DNA from: Neopestalotiopsis rosae | Lineage: Eukaryota; Ascomycota; Sordariomycetes; Amphisphaeriales; Sporocadaceae | Direction of reading: 5' to 3' | Length of the DNA stretch: 64,000 bases | Assembly (NCBI GenBank): GCA_023078685.1 | Contig: JALGAS010000001.1 | Location: 3,534,001 to 3,598,000, forward strand | The notes under the pieces: generated by a model | What the model was told of the DNA's origin: nothing | Database searches by the model: none | Seen by the model: only the letters and a program-made list of their open reading frames with translations | Shown here: positions 46,193-57,345 of the stretch, in pieces | Position numbering within the stretch: position 1 is the stretch's first letter | How the letters are laid out: each line of letters starts with the position of its first letter | Program-made: the position numbers and the translations under genes

Positions 46193-48187
46193 TCAGATTG
46201 AGTATTTGATAAACAGAACCCAGGCAACGATGATTGTAGAACACAACAAACTGATACCTGCTAGCGTGAATTTTGCTGAAGGTTTTCGTCCGACAGGATC
46301 GCCAAGTTCGTTGTTCGCCTCGGCGTTCATGCGCCTCTTCTCACTCATTGTGAGTACTCCCGAGAGGTATCTGCAAGCCAAATGTTAGTGTAAGAATTTA
46401 CAGAGTAAGCAGGATGGCAGAATCAAATCATACTTCCTGTCCAATACACCGTAAAACATTCCTAGGCAAAACTCCAGACCCTTTACTGCGACAAAGAACG
46501 CAATCACGCGCTCATAAGTGCCTCCTGGAGTAATGTCTTGCAACCTTCCTGCAATCATGTCCACGATGACACTGCCGCTATTATTGAATGCTTTCCAGAT
46601 CTAGTTAGTCACCAATTATTAGCTTCTTGACAATTTCCCTGCCCCTGTCGACGTTTTCAGGGAGGTACTTACACCAAACACAAGCCCAAGCTCGACTTGG
46701 CTTGTCACCATCAAGGGAATGGACACTAGGAATGGGATAGCGTTGAAAGCCGAGCCCAAGGAAGCAATGATCATGGTGCCCAGCGCATTGGTCTCGGTGA
46801 AACCAATGAGGCAGTACACGAGGATCCAAATGGCCGATGTAAAGCTGACCACCATCATCCGGAAGCCAAAGGTATCAAAGAAGAGACCGATTAGAGGTGT
46901 GCAGATGATGGGGATGACCTGCTGCAGAGCCGACGTGTAGCCGGCGATCTGAGCCGTGGATCCCCTAGTCACAGTAATGATGTCGGCGTTGAGCCCGTTG
47001 AAGCTGCCGACGACGCCGGCTTGTAGGATCTGCGTGCACGCAACCAGCCAGAAGAAGCGCGGGACACGATTAATGGCCCGCCAAATGCTCCTGATGTTGA
47101 ATCGGCGGGTAGTGCTCGTGGTCACCACCGTACTCACGTCATTGTTGTGATCCTGTGTGCCCTCATACTGCTTGGACTTGGTGCGCAGCCGTCGACCAGT
47201 GGGTATGCGAGCCCATTCCGGCCGTGTTTGGGCCCACCAGATGTAAAAGATGTTCTGCAGCAGGTTGGCAAAACATACGATTGCGGGAATCCACAATGCC
47301 CAGCCCCAGAATGAAGTCGCATCTCGCATCGGAACCGCGGTGGCCTTGGCAAGCAAAACAATGAGTTTTCCTGGAATCAGAAAAGTTAGCACGTCGCCTT
47401 GACCGAACGGGTCTCCATGACTCACCAATTGATACATCCAGACCATATACCAAACCCAGTCCTCTGTGCTGGAACCAATGCGCCAGAATCTGTTGCGCCG
47501 CGGGTGTTAGTCCTCAATTCTAGGTAGATGTCCTGTCTGCAACTTGCCTTAGATGTACATGTCTCGATGACGGTGCTACCAAAGCCCATGATGATTCGTC
47601 CAGTCACAACAAGGGTAAATGAATCATTGTTTGAGCCAGCGGCCGATACTGTGGCGCCAATAAAGATTGCAATAGAACAAGCCATGGATCCCCTGTGTGG
47701 AAGAGGAAGTTAGTACATAACTGATGCATGTATAGATGGAAGACAACGTACCACTCGACGCCATAGTAGTCAAGAGCATATCCGCCCACGATGGGGAGGA
47801 TCGTATTCACGAGTGACGTAGCCGAAGAGATGGCGCCGTACTGATACAGCATTAGGTACAGTCCCCTAAATCTAATTGAACTGAAAGAGTAATTTGGTGT
47901 AAGATGCTCACCTGAGAATTTGTGATGTCGAGTTCCTTGATCAAAGTGCTCTTGAGTGGACCTAGTGTGTTTTCTGAAAAGGATGAACCCCAAGAGAGGG
48001 CAATACCGCAGGCGAGCGCGGTAAGTTTCCAAGTCCAGGGGAAATCTCTTGGTTTCTGTGACTCTTGTGTTGAGTAGCCGACAACGTTTGTAGGTGTCTT
48101 TTCTTCGTCGCGGGGAAGTGTTTGTGCAGCAGCATCACCTCCGTCGGTGGTGAGCGAGCCGGTCGACGTAGCTTCCTTGGCAGCCAT
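46193..48187 (-). CDS. MFS transporter, MFSD1-like
   Basis: A 538-aa major-facilitator protein with seven exons that all join in phase: 47912-48187, 47752-47840, 47548-47692, 47426-47489, 46673-47370, 46434-46600, 46193-46370. The helix 1-5 region (SENTLGPLKSTLIKELDI, YALDYYGVEWG, GRIIMGFGSTV, then HWFQHRGLGLVYGLDVS) resembles the MFSD1 branch, whose animal member is a lysosomal dipeptide exporter. Its fungal role is not established, and a plasma-membrane or vacuolar location is open. A 150-residue N-terminal plus central loop region is polar. Intron 3 uses a GC-AG pair (47490-47547). The promoter carries a TATA-like block and an ATCAGATAA GATA element. The next gene upstream is a ferric reductase on the same strand. 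Confidence 0.85.
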
Positions 48188-48687
48188 GGTAAAGAACAGC
48201 CACGGCGTTGATGGTCGCGATGTTGCTATGGTATGGTGATACTCAGTACGAGACGGAGTTTTGAACTCTTCGTCAGAAGATCTGAAAAAGCATGAATCAT
48301 TCTATATATGCGGATCGACCAATCTCACAAGGCACATCAGTAGAAGCGTTGGCCTCCTTGGCTCGCTGGATTATCTTATCTGATCCATTGCACTAGAGTT
48401 CCGTTTCGGACACGCCCCCAGGCGTGTTCATGATGCCCCCGTAACTTTGATCAAGGGTGCCCCTACTAGTGCAACGTCACGTACATAATCAGATCCGAGG
48501 ATTTTTGGGTCAGAGAAGGTGCGGAGCTTTCATCTTTTGTTACAGTAGAGCTGTGGTCCAGTTCATGCTGGGCAATAGTCACGATGCCGCATGTACTTCG
48601 GTCGCAAAGCCCGCAGTATCTTCGGAGTACGTGAATCTCCATCTTCATTTAGTCTTGTATTTATTATTACTAGTTTTCGATGAGTGA
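48188..48687. other. Promoter region of the MFSD1-like gene
   Basis: 500 bp between the MFSD1-like start and the ferric reductase stop. It contains TATATA near 48303-48308, about 115 bp upstream of the start, and the GATA element listed separately. No gene is seen. Confidence 0.55.
48376..48384 (-). promoter_or_regulatory. ATCAGATAA GATA element
   Basis: Minus strand ATCAGATAA, directly followed by GATAA, about 190 bp upstream of the MFSD1-like start. It equals ATCWGATAA, the known consensus of fungal iron-responsive GATA repressors (SreA/SRE/Fep1 family). About one match per 64 kb is expected by chance, so the call is tentative. Confidence 0.35.
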
Positions 48688-50671
48688 TTAATTGTCGAAA
48701 GCCTCAGAGTGCACCTGTATAGCGAGGTCGGACTTGTTTCGCCAATGATCCACCGACTCTCTCACATCATCCATGAGCGACTTGGGACCGCACGTGGCCA
48801 CAAGCACCCGATCGTGGCTGCTGACAGTTCCCAGTATCTTTTCAAAGACTATCTCAGTATCCATCCTAGCTGTCTTGATGTCACAAAGCTTTGCAAAGTC
48901 GACGTTCGCAGGGGATACTGGCTGCTCTGATGTCGCATCTACCTCCTGGATTGTGCCATATCTCGAGGCGCTTCCCTGCAACAACGATTTGCTTTCTATC
49001 CCGTTCTGCGTTGAGTCGGACTTCGCAACAGTATCTGCAGCTTCATAATGACTGACTGATGATTTGGATCCTGTGATGTAGACTGTTATATGAATTGGTA
49101 GGCCAGCGCTCGCCACGTTATGGAGATGCTCTCGAAACCAGCTCAGATGCTCTGTGAAATTGTGAAAATTGGCATTATAATTTTCGAAAAGTGGTCACCA
49201 AACTCACCTATACGTCTTACAGTCCAGAAAAAGTCAATGGACTGGATGGTAGATAGCTCAGGCTTGTCAATAATGCGATTCAGGAGACCAAACGCAAATG
49301 CAGCCCCGCTCCCTCCTGCAAACAAGACCAGCTTGCCGTACTTTGCGGTGTCTGGCAATGCGCCATGTGGTCCATCTACTGAAGCGTGAGTACTGAAACC
49401 TGGGTAGCGGCTCGCGAGGGTATGCACAGCCTCGGTGAACCCTTTGTGTGACTTCATGATCAGCTCTAACCCCGAAGGACCATTGCTGACGATAGTGAAA
49501 GGGTGGCTCTCCCAAAGACGAATCCGGGGGATCCAGAGGAAGCAGTGAGATCCCGGCGACGCAATCTGCGCGCCTGGTCTCTTGAGTACAACTCGGATTC
49601 CCCCATCTGCAAGTGGATAAAGTGTGGCAGAATTATTGACGAGGTTTCGACACATTCTTGACGCCCGAATGAGGCGGTCCAGTACCCAAATTGAAGCAGT
49701 GAATATCATCACAATCGGTAGTTTCCCGGACCATTTTGGCCTGTGAAACGCCACTAAAAGAACCGAAGCGATGAAGCCTAAAATGTGACTGACATAAAAG
49801 ACCTCGTATCCACAATGTCTGAAGATGGCCATTAACAGGACAATGAAAGCCGCGCCGGCGCCAATACCTTCTATATTGCCTTCCTCGACCAAAGTCTCCC
49901 AGCGACCCTGGCGACCAAAGTGTACAGCATAGAATACCGCATGGAGAAAGACCAAGAATATCGTGCTATAACCAACAATTCGATGAATGATATTGAGCTG
50001 CGTGTGTGATGTGTGCATCAAGGCAGTCAGTGGCGTGTTCTTCAATCCAAAGAAGACGCACAGCGCCATATTGGCAGCACCCAGCCTGATAAAGTGTTAG
50101 TCAAGAAGTGGCTTTGAGAGGAAACGCATCATGATGATTTTACCATCCGAACCTAGAAGCCCAATGATTCACTCGAAAGACAGCGAGGATGGTGGAGGAC
50201 AAGAAGGCATTGCCGAGGAAATAGATGCCAACGAGTAACAAAAGTCCAAAGCATGGTTGACCTAGCCAGATCAAACTTGTTTGTCTCTCAAATACTCTGC
50301 AAAGCAATCAGTATGGTACGAAACTGAAAATATAGTATTTTGACATACTCAAATACTCGAATGTATATCTTGCGACAACGATGCCACAGCCTCTGAGGCG
50401 TTGACGGCCCGGGGTCCTTGCTGCAATAATCATATAGCCAATGAGACGCAGATACTACTATAATGAGACCACAGAGGAACACAGCATATACTTCCAAAGC
50501 TTTCTCGTTCTTGAGCTGCTTCAGTGTCGGAGGCTTCATAGCTAGCTTCGCCGTGACCATGACGGTACTGAGGGATGGGTTGACTGCGAACGAAACTGCG
50601 AATTTCCATCCTGATCTGATTGATAAGATACGGAATGGTATTGACCCAGTACTCGTACTATGATGATCCAA
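48688..50671 (-). CDS. Ferric/cupric reductase (FRE family, NADPH oxidase-like)
   Basis: A 605-aa integral membrane flavocytochrome that passes electrons from NADPH via FAD and two b haems to extracellular ferric or cupric ions. Exons 50349-50671, 50144-50296, 49208-50085 and 48688-49151 join in phase. The four haem-ligand histidines are present with canonical spacing: His193/His207 and His259/His273, each pair separated by 13 residues. The FAD motif HPFTIVS starts at 353, the NADPH loop GGSGAAF at 416, and the C-terminal CGPKSL motif is intact. A Ser/Asp-rich insert of about 60 residues interrupts the NADPH lobe. Length is typical for fungal FREs. Flanking MFS transporters on the same strand make a metal-uptake setting possible. 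Confidence 0.93.
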
Positions 50672-51547
50672 GCTCCACTATGGCTGTTTCTTATGCCTCT
50701 GCTTCTGGGTCCTGGCTACCTTCCTCCCTCATTCTTCACCACGCTGATAGGCAGACCGACCCAGTGAGTAAACGCTAACGCAGAACCGAGCATCCAAAGT
50801 GGGCAGATCCGAGTAGACGGGTCCAACAAAACGGATGCAGAGTTCGGGGTGATCATTTCAACGTACCTGTCGTTCGCTAAACATACACCCTCTTATACGA
50901 TTCTTAACGTGACATTCTTTTCCTAACACCAGCGCCGACTAAGTCCGAGAGGACCACTGCTCCGCCAAGAGCCGCGAGTTGAGAAAACCACGATGCCAAG
51001 ACGCCATGTTGGTGGGAGCGGGTCATTTCGGGGTCGGTGACGGGGATGCAAGCTCTGTATTTCTGTCACAGTGACAGAGTGACTCCCGGAAAAATCCTGG
51101 GCTGCAGGAAGAGGGCCCACAGCAAATTCTCACAGTGAGAAGGAGTCGGGATCAGTGGTTGAGAAAAGAAGAAAATTGAAAGCCAAGATCATGATCACGA
51201 AAAACAGAGAGCAGCCGATATCGCAATGTCAGTTTAATGTGTCGATTGCGTCCGACACAAATTTAGTAGAATGAAGAGTAAGTGCTCCGAAAGAAAAAGG
51301 GAAAAAGAAAAGGCTTATTCAAAGTCTTAAGCATAGGCTTGCATCAGCCTGGGAGTTGGGGTCTTAGCGGACGAAACACTGGATTTAGGTTCTAAACTAC
51401 TGAAGCCCCATCGTCTTCCTCATGCACGCATCTGGAGTACATAGGTTTAACGAACTGATCTGAGATCGCTGTCCGTTTGTAAAAGCTTTATACGTTCAAC
51501 CATGCGTTCAAGATGCCCAGATCATAATTACTACAGATCCGTGCCAA
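50672..51547. other. Intergenic between FRE promoter and second MFS 3' flank
   Basis: About 880 bp. It holds the ferric reductase promoter and the MFS terminator. A 7-bp-arm palindrome lies at 51063-51077. No ATCWGATAA element was found here. No gene is supported. Confidence 0.5.
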
Positions 51548-53239
51548 TCAACCAGACATGTTCACATCATCAATCCACCAAAGGACAGCCCAGTTGGCAA
51601 CCGCAATGATACCCAAGAGCCACAGCGGCAGTCCAACAAAGTTGTGCGCTAGACCCCAACCCAGCATGAGACCACCAATGGTCGGGCCCAAAATCCTGGC
51701 CGCGCTCGAGATGCTCGACGCGAGGCCGTGAACAGTACCAAGAAGATCCGGGCTCGGCGCGCAGTCGTTGACGAGCATAATGGTCGCAGGGTTGACAAAT
51801 GTCCTGGACAGAACGTTCATGGTCAGGACGATCGACAGACACGTCCAGATCAGGCCGGCCTCGTCGGGCAGGAGGACAAGGTAGGGCAGCGAAAAGTATG
51901 CGACAATGCTGAGGGGGAGGAAGATGCGGTAAGAGCTCCTCACACCAAGGTGGCTGATGATTCTCGGATACAGAAGCAGTTGCAATGGTATGCCAATCAT
52001 GCCAATGGTCATGTTTGCGAAACCCATCTTCTCGCTCGAAAGTCCCAGACCACCGGTGAAGCGGAACGGCAAGTGGAAATCCTTATTCTCTGCTCGCGGC
52101 GCCGGTAACAGACTGAAGAACATGGAATTGAATGCCGACACGTGCAAAGACTGTAAGAAGCGCTGCAGCATATTGAGGCAGACATTTCGAGTCATGACGG
52201 CACGCAGCGGGGTTTGTCCCTTGTCCTCGGGCTTGGGCGGACTGTCATCCGCTTCCTCCTCATCCCAGAGTTGATTCAGCGAAGTTTCTGCGATGCTGCA
52301 TGGTACGGACTGGTAAGAGTATGTTGATTCTGGGCGCCGCAGAATCTTGTGCATGATGAGGCGGCCGAGTCTGCGTCCGGGATCTGGCCGTCCCCGTAGC
52401 CGCGGGTGCGTCTCGTCAAGACCTAGTATAATGCCAAAAGCGGCTGCTCCCAAAACGAACGAACAGAACAAGTTGGGAAGTGCGTACGGGAACCTTTCGA
52501 GGAACTCGACGCCATCCTCTCCACCAAGAAGAGAGCCAGGCCCAAAGATACCAGGCATCGAATGGATGGGATCTGCGAGGAAACCGCTTAGAAGTGGCCC
52601 AATGATAACACCGACATTGAAGCACATAGGCAAGAGAAGAAAGGCCCGAGATTGATAACTGCTCGTGTATTAGCAGCTTGATCCAATTGAACATGCTAAG
52701 TTTATGGGAAATTTGACGTACCGTTTATCAGCAACCACTTCAGACACCATGGTCCTTAGTACGCCTACATTGCCATTGAGCGCACCAGCACAAAATCGGA
52801 AGAAGAAGGCTGCAGTCAGAGATCTTGAGAATCCCATTCCAAGAGCAGAAAGAGCCGAGCCGGTAAGACCAATAATTAAGACGCCCTTGCGACCCAGGCG
52901 AGGGTTATCTGCTGCGCGACCCCACCACATGGAAGTGAGACATTGTGCTGCTGCAAACACGGCAGTAAGGTAACCCGCCTGCTTGGCAATCTCGGAGGGA
53001 CCAAGGTGTGGACTGAACCATCGTAGCTGATAAAAGAGATATGATGTCAAAGACCTTTCGCTCAATGGTTCGGCGAGACGAGCAAAGACGAGGACGGCCA
53101 ACTGCCCTTTTCTGGGCAGCGACATCCACGAGACTACCTTCGTTCCATTTGAGTTTGAAGGACTCTCAGGCTCCCGGATTAAAGCCGTCGTCTCGGATGG
53201 CTCCGCTGCCGAGCGCGACCTGTCAGATGTTTCCGCCAT
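51548..53239 (-). CDS. MFS transporter, DHA1/TetA-like (ZIFL/YCR023C-type)
   Basis: A 542-aa drug:H+ antiporter-like MFS protein. Exons 52722-53239 and 51548-52658 are joined by a 63 bp intron. The acidic N-terminus of about 40 residues leads to helix 1 (LAVLVFARLAEPLSERSL). The motif-A loop is WWGRAADNPRLGRKG, close to GxLaDrxGRkp, and the RFCAGALNGNVGVLRTM helix-4 stretch is typical of the plant ZIFL / yeast YCR023C / MFSD10 group. A central loop of about 90 residues carries acidic and Pro-rich sequence. Substrate is not predictable; members move zinc chelates, drugs or phytohormones. An upstream Met at 53347 would add 36 residues, but the segment is not MFS-like and the internal Met is preferred. 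Confidence 0.87.
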
Positions 53240-53655
53240 CGAATCTCGCTGAGGATTCACCTGTCGTTGTCTCTGAAGCAACGAAGTGGCCGTAAGAATT
53301 AATCGAGGATGAAGGGAAAATTCGCCAAGCATGCGCGGCGAAAACAAAACGATATCTATTAATTAGTGAGTATAGGGTCCATTCAATCCGATGGGCTCGG
53401 GCTCGGTCCAATAGCCCAATGCTGCTAGTTCACCTCTATACACACACTATAGTGGTAGGGTAGGTATCCATGACCCCTGTTGACCCGCAGAGTCGATGGG
53501 CCCAGGGTTTTCTCCGACGGTGAGGAAATCCGAGATTGTCTCAAGCTACTGCATATGCTTAGTACGATCACATCTTATCAATCTTATCATTGATCTTTTC
53601 GTTTTGCAGACACTCATTTGATTAGGTGGGTACGTACCAGTAGAATGATCCATGA
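53240..53655. other. Spacer between MFS gene and helical-repeat gene
   Basis: About 415 bp. Two TGATAAG GATA cores lie at about 53564-53590 on the minus strand, upstream of the MFS gene; they do not match the iron-type consensus. No gene. Confidence 0.5.
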
Positions 53656-56088
53656 TTAGGGCCTCGTGATGGTGCGCGTGCCACCGGGAAGCATCATGCT
53701 GACCGACCAGCCTTCCATCGCATGAACCTCCTCGGCAATCTTTTGTAGCCAGATTGTAGGGATAGTGGATAACCAGAATTCACATTTCTCGTGCTTCAAA
53801 ATCTCTGATCCGGATTCCCACGACTGTTGACCGCCGTACCTGTCGCCAGTGGTGAGCTGAGCGTGGGCCAAGGACAGATATATCATCGCTGCCGTGAATC
53901 CGGCAGTGGAATTGAGAATGTTCATGTTCTGCACCTCGCGAAGCGCAAACATCCACTGGTGCACCGCTTCTTCGCGGTCTGGCCCTAGATGGACTATGCG
54001 GGCTGCGGCAAGGACCATACGCATGTGCAGCTGTTGGTCGTAAATGTCGTTCAAGTCACGAGGCTCGTGATTCTTCAGTTCCTCCAGTACCAATATAGCC
54101 GCGTCTAGTCTTCCGAGACCAATGTTGCTTTCGACCGATGCCAACAACAGTCGTCGGAAATCGCGGCGCGACCGGCCAACCCCTTTAGCGCTATCGAGTT
54201 CTGGCTGGAGCATATCCAGTGCTTTTGCATACTCTTCCATTTCGCAGTAAATATCTGCGAGTCTCCCAACCAACAGGCGCCGAGAGTTATCACGTATGGG
54301 CTTGTGCGTGTTCAAAGCCATGAATTGTTCAAGCGAAGCCCGTGCCGCGCCAAAGTCTCCAATGGACTGAAAAAACCTTGCCGCTGTACTCTGAAGCCTA
54401 AACGTTACCTCGGTATTGAGAGTGGACAGAGGGAGCTCTGCGCTCCACTTGTAAATGAATGATGGAACATCATTGTCGTAGCACTTGATCTTGTTCTCGA
54501 TTTGTGAAATGTGAAGCCGTCCTTCGAGTGCATGATCGCGGCGAGTGACTGGCTGCGGGCCGCGCCACATGAAGTTGCGTATCTGGGTCTCAGACTTGAC
54601 AAAATCTCCATCATTACGAGATAGTATACTCTGAAAGAGCACGACAGAGGCCTGGAGATAGTACGACATAGATTTTCGCACAAATGTCGTGGCCCGTTCC
54701 ACGGCGGCGCGCCGGGTGGGGGTCGAGTCTCTCTCGGCAAAGTACAGGATCGCCTCGAGAACCTGAGAACGATCTGACCTTTGCACTTTGTGCATCTCGA
54801 TAGCTTTATCTAATATCGTCCACACTGCGTTTTTGAGCGGTATTGACCTATGCAATGGATGTGAGAAGAGATAGTTAAGGATCTAAGGACGAAGTCATAC
54901 CAATTTGTGTGACCTTCGAAGCATGGTGGACAGGCACAGCACAGCAACTTCAATGCTATTATTCCAAGCTCATCCACCACGTCGGATGTCAAGGCTTGGG
55001 ACAGGAATAGGCTGAATTCCGGGCGCAAAGACCATGTGACAGCGCCGCCCTCCAAGACGTGCGTGATGATGTAGGGGCTTGCTGCCACTGAAGCGAAGAC
55101 TGTCTCGTCTGATAGACAGTCGACGATTTCCTTCGGGAGACCAAATTCTGTCGCACTGATAGTTTCTATCTCTCCATGAACATCCCACCGACGCTGTGAG
55201 GGGCAGTCATTTTTCAGCAGAACGACGGGAATATTCGAGCCGCCAAGGCCATGTAGTAGAAGCAGTAGCTGATCAGAACCCGGAAGGACATCAGCGTAGC
55301 CGGTCAAAAGGTTGTAATATGAAGATTGCAGAGAAAGATCTGATGAGGTGAGTAGTCAATCTCCCAACGATGGATTGCATAAGACGACCGACCTTGTAAA
55401 TGATTTAGAACTGCGCGCTGTACAAACTCTGTGTAGTGACTAAACTGTGGACGAAGGGATAAGAAATGACTAAATAATTGCTCATCGTCCATGTTCAAAT
55501 ATCTTTCGTATCTATACAATGTTGAGTATTCTTCTACTTCATTTAGAAGTGGCTCTGGAATGGGCGCCATGTTGCTTACGTCGAATGTGGGATGTTTAGT
55601 GGGAACCAGAAAATTGCTCCAATGCCTCCAAGCTTGCGAGCGAGCTGAATATATTTTCTTCCTGAATTTCGAATATTGGTATAATTGGCTTGTCCGATGA
55701 AGAGTTTGGCAATGGGTGCGGGCACGGACGCTTGCGCGTTCAATCTCGACCTGAGGAATACCACCACGCAGGCAAGCCGCCGCCGTAGCTCGGCGTGGAC
55801 AGCATCGTCGTCGGATGCCGTCCAAAAGCCGTCGACATCTCCCCGGAATCTCTCACATACCTGATTGACAGGCGTGAGATCGACGGACTCGACAGAAAAG
55901 ACCTTATTCGTCCGCTGGTTGCTTGGGGTAATGCGATACTGCAGCTCGCGACCGAGGGATCTGGACTGACCCAGCAGCGCAACCAGATCCTGCAGGTGTG
56001 AGTTTAGAGCAGGGATCAAGTCTTTAGCTTGATCCTCGTTGAAGGTCTCCGCTAGGCGGTGAATTGAACTGCAGAGACATGTTTCCAT
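53656..56088 (-). CDS. Large unknown protein with TPR-like helical repeats
   Basis: A 752-aa protein reconstructed from four exons in phase: 55580-56088, 55393-55511, 54901-55339 and 53656-54847. The second intron has a weak donor (GTCGGT); the other joins are clean. There is no signal peptide or membrane helix. The last 400 residues are a run of paired amphipathic helices with TPR-like spacing (for example FFQSIGDFGAARASLEQFM, LADIYCEMEEYAKALDML, and SNIGLGRLDAAILVLEEL). That suggests a superhelical protein-binding scaffold. The N-terminal 170 residues are helical, possibly a small coiled region, with no NACHT P-loop. I cannot name the family; APC5-like and NLR-like architectures were considered but their hallmark segments are absent. 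The promoter carries an ATCTGATAA element. Confidence 0.68.
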
Positions 56089-56593
56089 CGCGCCAGAATG
56101 CGGCAGCGACTTATTGCCGAGGAAAACCGGTCATTTGCTGATATCAATCCCCCAGTGTGATCTTGAACAATGTACGCGTTTGACCTGGGGTCAGTACGTA
56201 GTACAGTAAGTAGTACGCGCGGGAGTCGGCAGCAGGTCCAGGTGACATGGAGCCCCGCTTGGTCCGGCGCCATCTGCGATATTTTATCTCGATCATCTTA
56301 TCAGATCCGGGCCCGATAATCAACAAAGGTTTACTCGCCTACTCAATGGCGCCACACTCAGAACGCAGAAGCCCCAGTATACTAGACAGCTTACATATTA
56401 GTGCACGATAGTTCATTTGTGCAATGCTAGACGTCGATTGAGCGGTGGCGCATGCTTCTCGAAACTTCTTTTTAAGAGTCATACTCATTCACGATGGAAT
56501 GGAGTCACAACGCGCCGCCGGTTACAAACATACCAAGGGTCGATTAGATAAACTCATCACTCGGATGTCTTATATTTTTGCTGCTCCCTCAAC
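56089..56593. other. Divergent promoter region (helical-repeat gene / GNAT gene)
   Basis: 505 bp between two divergent start codons. It includes the GATA element listed separately and should contain both promoters. No gene. Confidence 0.55.
56298..56306 (-). promoter_or_regulatory. ATCTGATAA GATA element
   Basis: Minus strand ATCTGATAA about 210 bp upstream of the helical-repeat gene and about 290 bp upstream of the GNAT gene. It is the second perfect ATCWGATAA match in the 46-57 kb block. It is suggestive of iron-responsive control but could be chance or a general nitrogen GATA site. Confidence 0.3.
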
Positions 56594-57127
56594 ATGATGG
56601 CATCCACCATGTCGTCCCTCAAAGATGTTGTTATTCTTGCAGTCCCCTGGGATCATCCAGATGGTATCCACCTCCGCAACCTGCAGCGAAACGAAATAGC
56701 CTCTGTCGGAGGCGTGGAACCCGGAATTGCACCGTCAGCCGCCGACGTTCCAGTTTTTCTAGTCGCATATTGCGATGGTGTACCGGTCGGCTGTGGCGGT
56801 TTACGTCCGCTACATGCCGAGACCGCTGAGATCAAACGCATGTTTGTCGACACTGCAAACCGAGGGCCCCTAAATCTACCCCAAGGCTCGGGCAAATCAA
56901 TTGCAGAGATGATACTTGAGAGGCTGGAAGATGAGGCGTTGCAAAGAGGCTGGTCATTGCTGCTATTAGAGACTGGTGTCTTTTTGACAAAGGCAAGGCG
57001 CTTCTATGAAAGATGCGGCTTTATTCAACGCGACATGTTTGGGGATTATACGGAAGCCGACAATAGTGTCTGTTACGAGAAGCGGCTCGATTCAGGCCAA
57101 ATGATTTCAGCAGTTTCTCCAAGCTGA
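56594..57127 (+). CDS. GNAT-family N-acetyltransferase
   Basis: A 177-aa single-exon GNAT enzyme that would transfer acetyl from acetyl-CoA to an amine of a small molecule or protein; the substrate is unknown. The beta-4 strand EIKRMFVD leads to the CoA pyrophosphate loop QGSGKS (residues 97-102), then helix 3 (AEMILERLEDEALQRGW), the LLLETG strand and FYERCGFIQR. This is the normal GNAT order. The oddity is about seven residues (around PLNLPQG) between the usual Arg-Gly and the Gly-x-Gly-Lys loop. They are not removable as an intron. Several Met codons cluster at the start (Met1, Met2, Met6), and any may be used. The gene is divergent from the helical-repeat gene. Confidence 0.88.
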   Translation: MMASTMSSLKDVVILAVPWDHPDGIHLRNLQRNEIASVGGVEPGIAPSAADVPVFLVAYCDGVPVGCGGLRPLHAETAEIKRMFVDTANRGPLNLPQGSGKSIAEMILERLEDEALQRGWSLLLLETGVFLTKARRFYERCGFIQRDMFGDYTEADNSVCYEKRLDSGQMISAVSPS

Positions 57128-57345
57128 GGACCGCACCCGATGCTTCCATCTTGGAACTCCTGTAGGACAAGATACCGACCATCAAATACCTAGACATTTA
57201 TAAGTGTGCAGATACCGTACACTTTATGATACACGGAACGTGATACTGGCGATCCATAGCTATAGAGTGTTCAACAGTCAAGAGGATTGTCACCTTCGGC
57301 TTGGTTGTCACGGCAAATACTACGGTATTGAAAACAGTGAACCAT

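Noticed and set aside
51063..51077. CTGTCAC-A-GTGACAG palindrome
   Set aside because: Arms of 7 bp are common by chance in 64 kb and nothing nearby gives it a role.
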